Source of the DNA: Clostridia bacterium
GTDB taxonomy: Bacteria > Bacillota > Clostridia > Oscillospirales > CAG-272
Direction: 5' to 3'
Length of the DNA stretch: 9,235 nt
NCBI GenBank assembly: GCA_017408535.1
Contig: JAFQUL010000093.1
Location: forward strand, 1 to 9,235
A program made the translations under genes and the position numbers. The notes under the pieces are model-generated. The model did no database searches. It saw nothing but the letters and a program-made list of their open reading frames with translations, and had not been told where the DNA came from. Positions within the stretch are counted from its first letter, which is position 1. Each line of letters opens with the position of its first letter. Below, in pieces: positions 1 to 7,216 of the stretch.

Positions 1-974
1 ATTCCAAGCGCTATATGCACCACTACAATATGCCCGGCTTCTCTGTGGGTGACGCTAAGTCCTCCAGAAGCCCCGGCCGCCGCGAGATCGGTCACGGTGC
101 TCTTGCAGAGCGTTCTCTTTACCCCGTTCTTCCCTCTGTTGAGGAGTTCCCCTATGCTATCAGACTTGTATCTGAGATCGTAAGCTCCAACGGTTCTACC
201 TCTCAGGCTTCCGTTTGCGGCTCTACTCTTGCTCTTATGGATGCAGGTGTTCCGATAAAGGCTCCCGTTGCAGGTATCTCCTGCGGTCTTATCACCGAGG
301 GCGACCGCTGGATGACTATGATCGACATCCAGGGCGTTGAGGACTTCTTCGGCGATATGGACTTTAAGGTTGCAGGTACTCACAAGGGTATCACCTCCAT
401 TCAGATGGACCTTAAGATCGACGGTCTTACCCCCGAGATCATCCGTGAGGCTCTCGCAGTAACTCACAAGGGACGCGATTACATCATTGACGAGGTAATT
501 CTTGCGGCTATCCCCGCTCCCAGAGCTGACGTTTCCGAGTACGCACCCAAGATGATCACCATGCAGATCAACCCCGACAAGATCCGTGAGGTTATCGGCA
601 GCGGCGGTAAGGTCATCCAGAAGATCGTTGCTGACACCGGCGCCAAGATCGACATCGAGGATGACGGTACTATCTATATTGCAGCAGTTAACCGTGATGC
701 GGCTTACGCAGCTAAGTCCATTATCGACGGTATCGTATTTGAGCCCGAGGTAGGCCAGATCTACACCGGCCGTGTTACCAGGATCATCCCCATCGGTGCT
801 TTTGTTGAGATCGCTCCCGGTAAGGAGGGTCTTGTACACATCTCCAAGCTTGACAAGTCAAGAGTTGAGAAGGTTGAGGACATCTGTGCTGTAGGCGACG
901 AGATGACCGTTAAGTTCCTCGGTACCGATGAGAAGGGCAGAATCAACCTTTCCAGGAAGGATGCCTTAAATTGA
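1..974 (+). CDS. pnp: Polyribonucleotide nucleotidyltransferase (PNPase), C-terminal part, truncated by the window start
   Basis: PNPase is a trimeric, phosphate-dependent 3'-5' exoribonuclease of mRNA turnover. The frame is open from base 3, and the start lies before the window, so about 323 C-terminal residues of a usual ~700 are visible. Numbering from the first Met (base 15): the second RNase PH domain opens with the family motif around SPGRREIGHGALAER (residues 19-33). The catalytic block EDFFGDMDFKVAG (109-121) keeps the residues equivalent to E. coli Asp486, Asp492 and Lys494 (here D110, D116, K118). A KH domain follows (about 181-240, GSGG loop near 195-198), then an S1 domain (about 246-315) ending in GRINLSRKDAL. 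The protein stops right after S1, as is normal, so the C terminus looks complete. The TGA stop lies inside a perfect hairpin. The next genes are separated from it by a repeat array and a strong terminator, so it probably ends its own transcript. Confidence 0.97.
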   Translation, partial: SKRYMHHYNMPGFSVGDAKSSRSPGRREIGHGALAERSLYPVLPSVEEFPYAIRLVSEIVSSNGSTSQASVCGSTLALMDAGVPIKAPVAGISCGLITEGDRWMTMIDIQGVEDFFGDMDFKVAGTHKGITSIQMDLKIDGLTPEIIREALAVTHKGRDYIIDEVILAAIPAPRADVSEYAPKMITMQINPDKIREVIGSGGKVIQKIVADTGAKIDIEDDGTIYIAAVNRDAAYAAKSIIDGIVFEPEVGQIYTGRVTRIIPIGAFVEIAPGKEGLVHISKLDKSRVEKVEDICAVGDEMTVKFLGTDEKGRINLSRKDALN

Positions 975-1001
975 TTAAACGTCTTTGACGTTTAATCAAT
1001 T
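969..1001 (+). terminator. Perfect AT-rich hairpin overlapping the pnp stop codon
   Basis: Bases 969-983 pair exactly with 987-1001 (15 bp, TTT loop 984-986). The pnp TGA (972-974) is within the left arm. Only four or five G/C pairs are in the stem and no long T-run follows (ATTATTGG), so it is not a classical terminator. It may act as a 3'-end stability hairpin or a weak terminator together with the hairpin just downstream. Confidence 0.5.
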
Positions 1002-1347
1002 ATTGGAAAAATGCCGTGGGCATTTTCCTACACTAATAGAGTCTGATGTAACTTCAAAAGAATTTCATCCTACACTAATAGAGTCTGATGTAACTTCAAA
1101 AGAATTTCATCCTACGCTAATAGAGTCTGATGTAACTTCAAAAGAATTTCATCCTACGCTAATAGAGTCTGATGTAACTTCAAAAGAATTTCGTCCTACG
1201 CTAATAGAGTCTGATGTAACTTCAAAAGAATTTCATCCTACGCTAATAGAGTCTGATGTAACTTCAAAAGAATTTCATCCTACACTAATAGAGTTTGATG
1301 TAGTTTCAAAAGAGTTATACTGCTCTGAAAATAATACAAACAACTAA
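985..1347 (+). CDS. Doubtful 120-codon reading frame through the 42-bp repeats
   Basis: The frame opens after a TAA at 976-978 and runs to TAA at 1345-1347, five bases before a strong terminator. It encodes a short lead (LLEKCRGHF), seven 14-residue repeats of the PTLIESDVTSKEFH type, and a tail SENNTNN. Against a real gene: there is no ATG, the first candidate start is a TTG at 985 within the loop of the pnp 3' hairpin, and no Shine-Dalgarno is visible. In favour: five other frames are blocked in every unit while this one stays open. The A/G change between units is synonymous (Thr), and the diverged last unit also keeps the frame. It is not in frame with pnp (stop 972-974), so simple readthrough would not make it. 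I do not recognise a domain. It could equally be a non-coding dispersed repeat that merely has a period divisible by three. Confidence 0.2.
   Translation: MTFNQLLEKCRGHFPTLIESDVTSKEFHPTLIESDVTSKEFHPTLIESDVTSKEFHPTLIESDVTSKEFRPTLIESDVTSKEFHPTLIESDVTSKEFHPTLIEFDVVSKELYCSENNTNN
1005..1028 (+). terminator. Second hairpin after pnp, terminator-like
   Basis: AAAATGCC (1008-1015) pairs with GGCATTTT (1019-1026) around a GTG loop. GG/CC at 1005-1006/1027-1028 extend the stem past one bulged A. The A-run before and the four Ts at the end resemble a short rho-independent terminator, but the T-run is inside the stem and is followed by CCTACAC, so termination would be weak. The first 42-bp repeat starts on its last two bases. 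Confidence 0.4.
1027..1320 (+). repeat. Seven-unit tandem repeat, 42-bp period
   Basis: Units start at 1027, 1069, 1111, 1153, 1195, 1237 and 1279 and abut with no spacer. Units 1-6 differ at only two positions: ACA or ACG in the fifth position block (A in units 1-2, G in units 3-6), and CAT to CGT at the end of unit 4. Unit 7 is diverged (TCT to TTT, ACT to GTT, altered last six bases). The near-identity points to recent expansion or homogenisation, with the terminal copy decaying. The period is a multiple of three, and only one of six frames is open through a unit; it reads PTLIESDVTSKEFH. The array lies between pnp and a strong terminator. Confidence 0.97.
1295..1321 (+). promoter_or_regulatory. 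Possible promoter in the diverged last repeat unit
   Basis: TTGATG (1295-1300) and TATACT (1316-1321) resemble -35 and -10 boxes with a short 15-base spacer. The -10-like hexamer exists only in unit 7; units 1-6 read differently there. It is the best candidate I can see to start the downstream gene run, but any transcript would cross the hairpin at 1352-1399. Confidence 0.22.
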
Positions 1348-1351
1348 CCGG

Positions 1352-1399
1352 CTCGGCGGCAGGCACGGACTTGTCCGTTCTGCCGCCGAGAGTTTTTTT
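1352..1399 (+). terminator. Strong rho-independent terminator
   Basis: CTCGGCGGCAG (1352-1362) pairs with CTGCCGCCGAG (1380-1390), 11 bp and GC-rich. An inner stem ACGGAC/GTCCGT (1365-1370/1373-1378) lies above a small internal loop. A, G and then seven Ts (1393-1399) follow. It should end transcription from pnp and through the repeat array. It sits only 5 bases before the next start codon, which is unusual. Confidence 0.88.
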
Positions 1400-1404
1400 G
1401 AAAG

Positions 1405-2448
1405 ATGAATAAGAGAAACGACGACAGAATACTCAGGCAGATATCCCGCCGGCGCCCCCGCAGACAGAGCAACCTTGCTCCCATCTGGGTGCTTCTCGGG
1501 ATAGTGGCCGTATTTTTGGCGGCACTGCTTATCATACTTCTTCCCCGAGGCTCGGGGAATAGCAATATATCGGACGGCACCTCCTACGTGACCACCGATT
1601 CAGAGGGTAATACCGCACCGCCCGACAGCGGAGGCCCCGGGGAAAAATATCCGGGGTATAAGGCTATCTCTCTCTCCCGTGATGAGGTCCACCGGGGGGA
1701 CCTGATACTGGTCAACTCAGACTACGAGTACGTTTTCCCGGAGGATGCGGATATAGTCGGCATCTCGGAGAACAAGACCTCAGATTATAAGGTAGCATAC
1801 GATAATCTCCGCCTTGACGCAAGAATACTCGGCATATTTAACGATATGCTCGCAGAGTTTTCCTCCGTTATGAACAGACGTGACGTTATCGTCAACAGCG
1901 GCTACCGTGACTATAAGGAGCAGCAGGATATTTATCAGTCGAGAAAAGAGCTGTACGGAGAGGCTTATGCCGATGCCTACGTTCAGGACCCCGGCTACAG
2001 CGAGCATCACACCGGCTACGCACTTGATATGTCGGTGTATACCGATGACGGTGTGTCTATGACCTTTGATAAAGACCCTGACTTCACCTGGTTTTACCAC
2101 GCCTCTCATACCTATGGCTTTATCCGCAGGTACGCCGACCACAAGGAGGATATAACCGGTATCCCCAACGAGGAGTGGCATTTCAGATATGTGGGCAAGC
2201 CCCACGCATATTATATGTATTCAAATGACCTCTGTCTTGAGGAATACATAGCCCTTCTCAGAAGCTATCCCTTTGACGGAGAGCATCTTGAATTCAGAGA
2301 CGACAGCGAGCAGCTGTGGGAGATGTACTTTATTCCCGCCTCCGACAGCGGAGCCACCGAGGTATATATTCCAACCGAGGGAGAATACACTCTCTCTGGC
2401 AACAACGTAGACGGCTTTATCGTAGCCGCCGAGAAAAAGGCACAGTGA
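1405..2448 (+). CDS. Membrane-anchored D-alanyl-D-alanine carboxypeptidase, VanY/M15B type
   Basis: Zinc D,D-carboxypeptidase that trims the terminal D-Ala from peptidoglycan stem peptides outside the membrane. Domains (347 aa): Arg/Lys-rich cytoplasmic tail (1-24), one membrane segment (about 27-47), Gly/Ser/Thr/Pro-rich linker (48-84), VanY catalytic domain (about 100-285), then a short beta-type tail (286-347). The core motifs are intact: SGYR (165-168); SxHxxGxAxD as SEHHTGYALD (199-208), giving zinc ligands H201 and D208; and EEWHFRY (256-262), giving the catalytic Glu and third zinc ligand H259. An in-frame TGA at 1399-1401 limits the start to the ATG at 1405, which has no clear ribosome site and follows a terminator T-run by five bases. 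The next gene starts 28 bp on, so they are probably co-transcribed. Family assignment is firm. A role in vancomycin resistance is not implied, as no vanH/A/X is present. Confidence 0.93.
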   Translation: MNKRNDDRILRQISRRRPRRQSNLAPIWVLLGIVAVFLAALLIILLPRGSGNSNISDGTSYVTTDSEGNTAPPDSGGPGEKYPGYKAISLSRDEVHRGDLILVNSDYEYVFPEDADIVGISENKTSDYKVAYDNLRLDARILGIFNDMLAEFSSVMNRRDVIVNSGYRDYKEQQDIYQSRKELYGEAYADAYVQDPGYSEHHTGYALDMSVYTDDGVSMTFDKDPDFTWFYHASHTYGFIRRYADHKEDITGIPNEEWHFRYVGKPHAYYMYSNDLCLEEYIALLRSYPFDGEHLEFRDDSEQLWEMYFIPASDSGATEVYIPTEGEYTLSGNNVDGFIVAAEKKAQ

Positions 2449-2476
2449 GGCCTTAGGCCGAAAGGAGAACTTATCC

Positions 2477-3982
2477 GTGAAAAACAGAAAAGAAATTGCA
2501 GCCAGACTTATGGCGCTTGTAGCTTTGCTTCTTTGCGTTGCAACAGCTATGTCCTCCTGCGGAATTATCATCATCAATGACAGGGAAGACGACGTTACCG
2601 TTCCCGCAGACACCACCGCACCTCCCGCAACCGAGGTGACCGGTCCCATCATCGACAAATCCCCCACTCTTGATTATATCGAGCAGTCGGGTGAATATCT
2701 TGCCGCTCTTGATCCCTATGATTTCGGCGGCGGCGAGGTCATCATCAAAGGTATCGGCGCCGAGAAGCTGGGCGGAGTCAATGCATCCTCCGCAGGCACT
2801 ATAATCAGCCTTAACCGCGGTAAGAGAAATACCGCAGTACAGGATGCGGCAAATGTTACCCTCACTTACTCAGAGGTTCCCGGCAATACCGAGGACACCG
2901 ATAACGAGGCGCTCTTTATAGACGAGCTCAAGAGAGCGGTAAAGGCAGGGGAGAGCTATGCCGAGATGGTGGTAGTTCCCCAGCGTCTTGTGGGAAAGCT
3001 GGCTATAGAAGGCACACTTCTTGACGTTACCACTCTGAACTGCAACTACGCAGAGCAGCCCTACTTTGACTACAACGCAATGCAGACATCCGGCGGCGGA
3101 GAGCTGTATGCCATTATCGGCGACGCTACAAACGACCCCGATTATCTCTACGGTATTTATTTTAACAAGAATCTTATTAAGAAGGCAGGCCTTGAGTCTC
3201 CCTATACTCTTGTGGACTCAGGTGCGTGGACCTTTGATAAATACCTTGAGTATATGTCTACAGTCTCCTCTTTTGAGCACGGAATAGAGGAGCTGGCTCT
3301 CCATTGCTTTACCGATTCCAACTATGCCGACGTGCTTTACGCAGGCGGCGGATTTAATATGCTTACCAGCGCATACGGCGCAGCACCCACTGTTACCGTT
3401 CCTACTGACAGCAGTACAGCCTTCCTTGATAAGATCAAGGAACTGTTCGGCCTTAAGACTCAGTGGACCGGTGATGATCCCGAAGCTAAGTTTGAAAACG
3501 GCGAGATGCTTTTCTATATGGCGCTTCTTTCAAGAAGTAATGCACTTTCCACCGCAAGCCACGACTGGGGAATAGTTCCCGTTCCCAAGATGGATGCGGA
3601 GCAGAAGAGCTACCGCACTCTTGCCGATCCCGATATGCCGGTGATCGTTATCCCCAAGAATGTCAGCAATACCGAGGGAGTATCCTATCTTGTAAACGCT
3701 TATTTTGCGGCATCCTACAAGTATCTTGCTACCGCTTATGCGGAAAACCAGATGTCTTACTTCCTGCGTGATTCCGAGTCAATAAATACCGTATACACCA
3801 TTGCCAACTCTGCGGTATATGACGGTGCGTATATGTACGGCAGTGCATACAGCACCGTGTCGAACGCTACCTATACCTCTCTCAGAAACGTGGCAAACGG
3901 CAAGAGCTCTATCCGCAACTATTACGATTTCTATGCATCAAAGGCTGACAGTTCACTCAGAAGCCTTGCACCCAAGAAATGA
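2477..3982 (+). CDS. Extracellular solute-binding lipoprotein (ABC family 1-like), orphan
   Basis: Predicted surface-anchored ligand-capture protein of the SBP_bac_1/MalE-like fold (501 aa). A GTG start at 2477 is chosen because AAAGGAG (2461-2467) lies nine bases ahead. The N terminus has Lys/Arg, a hydrophobic core (about 11-25) and a lipobox-like AMSSC with lipidated Cys28, then a Thr/Pro/Asp-rich linker (about 35-60). Family-typical stretches are YGIYFNKNLIKKAGL (225-239) with GAWTFDKYLEYM after it (249-260), and DWGIVPVPK (363-371) with PVIVIPKN (388-395). Such proteins normally pair with two permeases and sometimes an ATPase. None is encoded here, so it either serves permeases elsewhere or has another sensing role. 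The ligand cannot be read from sequence; family 1 members often bind oligosaccharides. The PHP gene starts 49 bp downstream with no terminator between. Confidence 0.88.
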   Translation: MKNRKEIAARLMALVALLLCVATAMSSCGIIIINDREDDVTVPADTTAPPATEVTGPIIDKSPTLDYIEQSGEYLAALDPYDFGGGEVIIKGIGAEKLGGVNASSAGTIISLNRGKRNTAVQDAANVTLTYSEVPGNTEDTDNEALFIDELKRAVKAGESYAEMVVVPQRLVGKLAIEGTLLDVTTLNCNYAEQPYFDYNAMQTSGGGELYAIIGDATNDPDYLYGIYFNKNLIKKAGLESPYTLVDSGAWTFDKYLEYMSTVSSFEHGIEELALHCFTDSNYADVLYAGGGFNMLTSAYGAAPTVTVPTDSSTAFLDKIKELFGLKTQWTGDDPEAKFENGEMLFYMALLSRSNALSTASHDWGIVPVPKMDAEQKSYRTLADPDMPVIVIPKNVSNTEGVSYLVNAYFAASYKYLATAYAENQMSYFLRDSESINTVYTIANSAVYDGAYMYGSAYSTVSNATYTSLRNVANGKSSIRNYYDFYASKADSSLRSLAPKK

Positions 3983-4031
3983 TCTCAGAAGAGAAGACTT
4001 AAAATGATCTGCTCACAGAAGGGGGTTTTTT

Positions 4032-4736
4032 ATGAAGATACGGTACGACCTGCACCTTCATTCCTGTCTGTCCCCCTGCGGTGACGATTCAATGACCCCG
4101 GTGACTGTTGCAGGTCTGGCGGTCCTCGAGGGCCTTGACCTGATCGCCCTGACCGACCACAATACCGCCCTTAACTGCCCCGCCTTTCTTCGGGCGGCAG
4201 AGGAGTACGGCATTGCGGCAGTGCCGGGAATGGAGCTGACCACCTCTGAGGATATCCACGTGGTATGCCTCTTTGAGACGCTTGAGGGCGCTCTTGAATT
4301 CTCCCGCTACGTCGCTGAGCATTCCCCGCAGATAAAGAACAAGGCTGAGATATTCGGCCGACAGCAGATAATGGATGAGAATGACGAGGTCATCGGCGAG
4401 GAGGAGCGGCTGCTCATCGTTGCCGGAGATATCAGCATAAACGATATCGACGATCTGATAGTAAAATTCGGCGGAGTCGCCTTCCCCGCACATATAGACA
4501 AAGAGGCAAACGGCGTTATCGCTATCCTTGGCGCTATCCCGCCGGAGGCGGCGTTCACCGCGGCGGAGCTCTCCCCCACCGGAAGCGAGGAGCTTTTGAC
4601 CCAAGGCTACAGAATAGTACGGTCCTCAGACTCCCACTACCCCGATACCATCGGTTGCGGGGGAGGGGAGCTTGAGCTGGACTGCGGAAAAGAGGATATC
4701 ATCCCCGCGCTTTTCCGCTACCTGAAAGGAGAATAA
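4032..4736 (+). CDS. PHP-domain metal-dependent phosphoesterase
   Basis: Predicted cytoplasmic phosphoesterase of the polymerase-and-histidinol-phosphatase (PHP) superfamily (234 aa, single domain). The metal-binding motifs appear in order: DLHLHS (6-11; H8, H10), LTDHN (40-44; D42, H43), PGMEL (65-69; E68), H76 in the IHVVCLF strand, PAHID (152-156; H154) and SSDSHYPDTIG (198-208; D200, H202). All expected ligands are present, so it should be active. The middle part (IKNKAEIFGRQQIMDEND, 101-118) and the DISIND stretch match, from memory, a clostridial PHP subgroup often encoded near DRTGG-domain proteins and FeFe-hydrogenase genes. The ATG at 4032 has AGAAGGGGG (4017-4025) ahead of it. The EEP gene follows after 3 bp, with its ribosome site inside this gene's end, which suggests translational coupling. 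The true substrate is unknown. Confidence 0.92.
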   Translation: MKIRYDLHLHSCLSPCGDDSMTPVTVAGLAVLEGLDLIALTDHNTALNCPAFLRAAEEYGIAAVPGMELTTSEDIHVVCLFETLEGALEFSRYVAEHSPQIKNKAEIFGRQQIMDENDEVIGEEERLLIVAGDISINDIDDLIVKFGGVAFPAHIDKEANGVIAILGAIPPEAAFTAAELSPTGSEELLTQGYRIVRSSDSHYPDTIGCGGGELELDCGKEDIIPALFRYLKGE

Positions 4737-4739
4737 AAA

Positions 4740-5537
4740 GTGGCAAAATATTCGATAATGACCTTCAATGCAAGATACCATACAGGAGGAGACGGACAGT
4801 ATAAGCTCCACCCCTGCAGATACGAGTACATAGATGAGTATCTCAGAGAAAATGCCCCTGACGTTATCGGCTTTCAGGAAATAGAGGGGAAAACTCAGCG
4901 TATGCTTGAGGAGACTCTCGGCGACAAATATCTTGTTGTGGGTCTGGGCAGGCTCAAGAATTTTACAGACGAGTCCAACTGTATCGCTTTCCGCCGCGAT
5001 AAGTTCAAGCTGCTGTCCTGCGACACCTTCTGGCTGTCCCCCACACCCGGCGTACACGATACTTACCCCGCAGACGTTTATCCCGGCAGAGTATGCACCA
5101 CCGTTACTCTCATTCCTCCGGTGGAGAAGGGTAAGGATGCAACTCCCTTCAGAGTATATAACACCCATCTCTTCCACACCCCGGACGAGCGTCTCCGTGC
5201 CTACGGTCTCTACGTGGTGCTTGAGAGAATGCGCCGTGACAAGGAGTCGGCGGATTATCCCGTACTGCTTATGGGCGACTTTAACTCCACCCCCGATTCA
5301 AAGGCTATGGAGGCTATCTACACCTATAAGCCCCTTAAGCTTACCGATGCTACCGCAGACGTAGGCTATACCTACCACGAATATGAGAACCCCGAGCTTG
5401 TAAAGACCAAGATCGACTACATATTTACCGATGCAAAGTATGATCCTCAGTCTGTTGAGAAGATCACCTGCCGCCGTGAGAGCGACGGAATGTTCCTCTC
5501 TGACCATTACCCGATAAAGCTTGATATAGAGCTTTGA
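4740..5537 (+). CDS. EEP-family metal-dependent hydrolase, paralogue 1 of 3
   Basis: Member of the endonuclease/exonuclease/phosphatase fold, closest in feel to the COG3568-type phosphohydrolases (265 aa). There is no signal peptide, so it is cytoplasmic. Active-site motifs are all present: MTFNAR (7-12; N10), GFQE (44-47; E47 for metal), YNTHLFH (140-146; H143), MGDFN (178-182; D180, N182), KIDYIF (224-229; D226) and SDHYP (254-258; D255, H256). A conserved DTFWLSPTPGV block (95-105) is shared by all three copies. The start is GTG at 4740 with AAAGGAG (4725-4731) well placed; no ATG lies nearby. It is translationally close to the PHP gene (3-bp gap) and 33 bp ahead of paralogue 2. The EEP fold cleaves phosphoesters ranging from nucleic acids to sugar phosphates and phospholipids. 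The substrate is not deducible. Confidence 0.92.
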   Translation: MAKYSIMTFNARYHTGGDGQYKLHPCRYEYIDEYLRENAPDVIGFQEIEGKTQRMLEETLGDKYLVVGLGRLKNFTDESNCIAFRRDKFKLLSCDTFWLSPTPGVHDTYPADVYPGRVCTTVTLIPPVEKGKDATPFRVYNTHLFHTPDERLRAYGLYVVLERMRRDKESADYPVLLMGDFNSTPDSKAMEAIYTYKPLKLTDATADVGYTYHEYENPELVKTKIDYIFTDAKYDPQSVEKITCRRESDGMFLSDHYPIKLDIEL

Positions 5538-5570
5538 TGTAATAAGGACCGTACCGAAAAGGAAAAGAAA

Positions 5571-6371
5571 ATGAAGCACAGATATACAGTCATGTCCTTT
5601 AACCTGAGATATAACAATGAAAGGGACGGACTTTATGCCTTTCACAGCGGGCGATTTGATTTTGCAGTAGAATATATCAGAAGCTCCGGGGCCGATATCA
5701 TCGGCTTCCAGGAGGTAGAGCCCGACACCGTAAAGATGCTGGCAGAGCGTCTCGGCGATATCTATCATATTGTGGGCAGTGGCAGAGGCCGCAACTTTGA
5801 TGGCGAGGCCTGTCCCATTGCTTACCGCCGTGACCGCTTTGACCTTATCGGTCTCGATACCTTCTGGCTGTCTCCCACCCCCGGCGTTGCCGCTTCAAAG
5901 CCGGTAAAGGAGCACTGCCCCAGAATAACCACCACCGTTACTCTTCTTCCTCTTGAGGGGGATGATGAGGGCAGAAAGCCTATCCGAGTATATAACACAC
6001 ATCTTTTCCACACTCCCGACGAGTGGCTGAGAGCTTACGGGCTCTATACCAATCTTGACCGCATACGTGCCGATAAGTCGTATTCCGGCTATCCCGTCAT
6101 CTTTATGGGTGACTTTAATTCTACTCCCGGGTCTCTCGTGCTTTCCTCACTGCGTAAATATCCTACGGTAAAGCTGAAGGACGCTACCGCCGCCCTCGGC
6201 TATACCTATCACGAGTATGAAAATCCCCGTCTTGAAAAGACCAAGATAGACTACATATTTACCGATCTCGAGTATGATCCCGTCTCCTCACGGAGAGTTA
6301 CTCTCCGCCGTGAGAGCGACGGAATGTTCCTCTCCGATCATTACCCCGTCAAGGTCGACGTTTTAGTATAA
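5571..6371 (+). CDS. EEP-family metal-dependent hydrolase, paralogue 2 of 3
   Basis: Second tandem copy (266 aa), colinear with paralogue 1 over its whole length; more than half the residues look identical by eye. Active-site set: MSFNLR (N11), GFQE (E48), YNTHLFH (141-147; H144), MGDFN (179-183; D181, N183), KIDYIF (D227) and SDHYP (D256, H257), so it should be active. Odd points are Gly in STPGS where copies 1 and 3 have STPDS, and a different acidic insert around 129-135 (GDDEGRK). Paralogues 1 and 2 share a 23-base identical DNA run near the 3' end encoding ESDGMFLS, and the paired fingerprint THLFHTPDE. They are therefore closer to each other than to copy 3, or have exchanged sequence. 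The ATG follows AAAAGGAAAAG (5557-5567). Cytoplasmic, no signal peptide. Substrate unknown. Confidence 0.92.
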   Translation: MKHRYTVMSFNLRYNNERDGLYAFHSGRFDFAVEYIRSSGADIIGFQEVEPDTVKMLAERLGDIYHIVGSGRGRNFDGEACPIAYRRDRFDLIGLDTFWLSPTPGVAASKPVKEHCPRITTTVTLLPLEGDDEGRKPIRVYNTHLFHTPDEWLRAYGLYTNLDRIRADKSYSGYPVIFMGDFNSTPGSLVLSSLRKYPTVKLKDATAALGYTYHEYENPRLEKTKIDYIFTDLEYDPVSSRRVTLRRESDGMFLSDHYPVKVDVLV

Positions 6372-6384
6372 GGAGGAGAGAGAA

Positions 6385-7179
6385 ATGGATCAGAATATAA
6401 CCCTGATGTCGTATAACACCAGGATAAACTCACACAGGGACGGCGAGTATCAGCTGTATCCCTACCGCATCAGCTACGTTATTGAGTTTCTCAGAGACTG
6501 CGGTGCGGACATTATCGGTCTGCAGGAGGTACAGCCTCCTACCAGACGCTATCTTACAGACAGCCTTTCCGCTCAGTACGGCATTGTCGGTATGGGCAGA
6601 AATGCCGATTACGAGGGGGAGGCCTGCTGTATCCTTTACAGAAAGGATAAGTTCGACCTGCTTTCCTATGACACCTTCTGGCTGTCTCCCACCCCCGGTG
6701 TGCCGGATTCCCGTCCTCACGGAGTGTGGATGCCCAGGATCTGTACTACCGCTACCCTGCTTCCGCGGGGGGAGGGCGTGAGAGATGCCATAAGAGTGTA
6801 TAACTCTCACGTTTATCACGTAAAGGACGAGAGACTCTCTGCCTACGGTATTTATCTGATACTTGACCGCATCCGCCGTGATGCTGAACTTATGAAGTAC
6901 CCGATAGCACTTATGGGCGACTTTAACTGTACTCCCGATTCTATGGCTATCGAGGCGATAAACAAGTATGAGCCGATAAAGCTCACCGATGCCACCGCAG
7001 GCCTTGACTATACATATCACGAGTATGAGAGAGAGAGCCTCATCAAGACTAAAATAGACTATATCTTTACCGATGCCGAGATAGTCCCCGGCTCGGCGGA
7101 GAGAGTGACACAACGCCGTAAGAGAGACGGAATGTTCCTCTCCGACCACTATCCCGTTAAGGTAACGGTCAAACTGTAA
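6385..7179 (+). CDS. EEP-family metal-dependent hydrolase, paralogue 3 of 3
   Basis: Third tandem copy (264 aa), the most diverged of the set but with the same catalytic outline: MSYNTR (N11), GLQE (E48), YNSHVYH (139-145; H142 in place of the THLFH-type motif), MGDFN (177-181; D179, N181), KIDYIF (D225) and SDHYP (D254, H255). The region after the shared DTFWLSPTPGV block differs from the others (PDSRPHGVWMP), as does the loop near 128-134. These are plausible specificity segments. The ribosome site AGGAGGAG (6371-6378) is the strongest of the three and begins on the last base of the paralogue-2 stop codon. A 37-bp gap with no terminator separates it from the transporter gene. Keeping three intact active sites argues that all are functional rather than decaying duplicates. 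The individual roles are not known. Confidence 0.91.
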   Translation: MDQNITLMSYNTRINSHRDGEYQLYPYRISYVIEFLRDCGADIIGLQEVQPPTRRYLTDSLSAQYGIVGMGRNADYEGEACCILYRKDKFDLLSYDTFWLSPTPGVPDSRPHGVWMPRICTTATLLPRGEGVRDAIRVYNSHVYHVKDERLSAYGIYLILDRIRRDAELMKYPIALMGDFNCTPDSMAIEAINKYEPIKLTDATAGLDYTYHEYERESLIKTKIDYIFTDAEIVPGSAERVTQRRKRDGMFLSDHYPVKVTVKL

Positions 7180-7216
7180 AAAAAGAAAGATAACTATCCC
7201 GGAGCGATTAACGACC

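Noticed and set aside
1027..1320. CRISPR array
   Set aside because: The repeats abut directly without unique spacers, and there are no cas genes.
1405..2448. Vancomycin-resistance gene vanY
   Set aside because: The catalytic family fits, but the VanY domain is widespread in ordinary cell-wall carboxypeptidases and no other van genes are present.
2449..2459. GGCC-TTA-GGCC palindrome between the VanY and lipoprotein genes as a terminator
   Set aside because: A 4-bp stem with no T-run; too weak, and the ribosome site follows at once.
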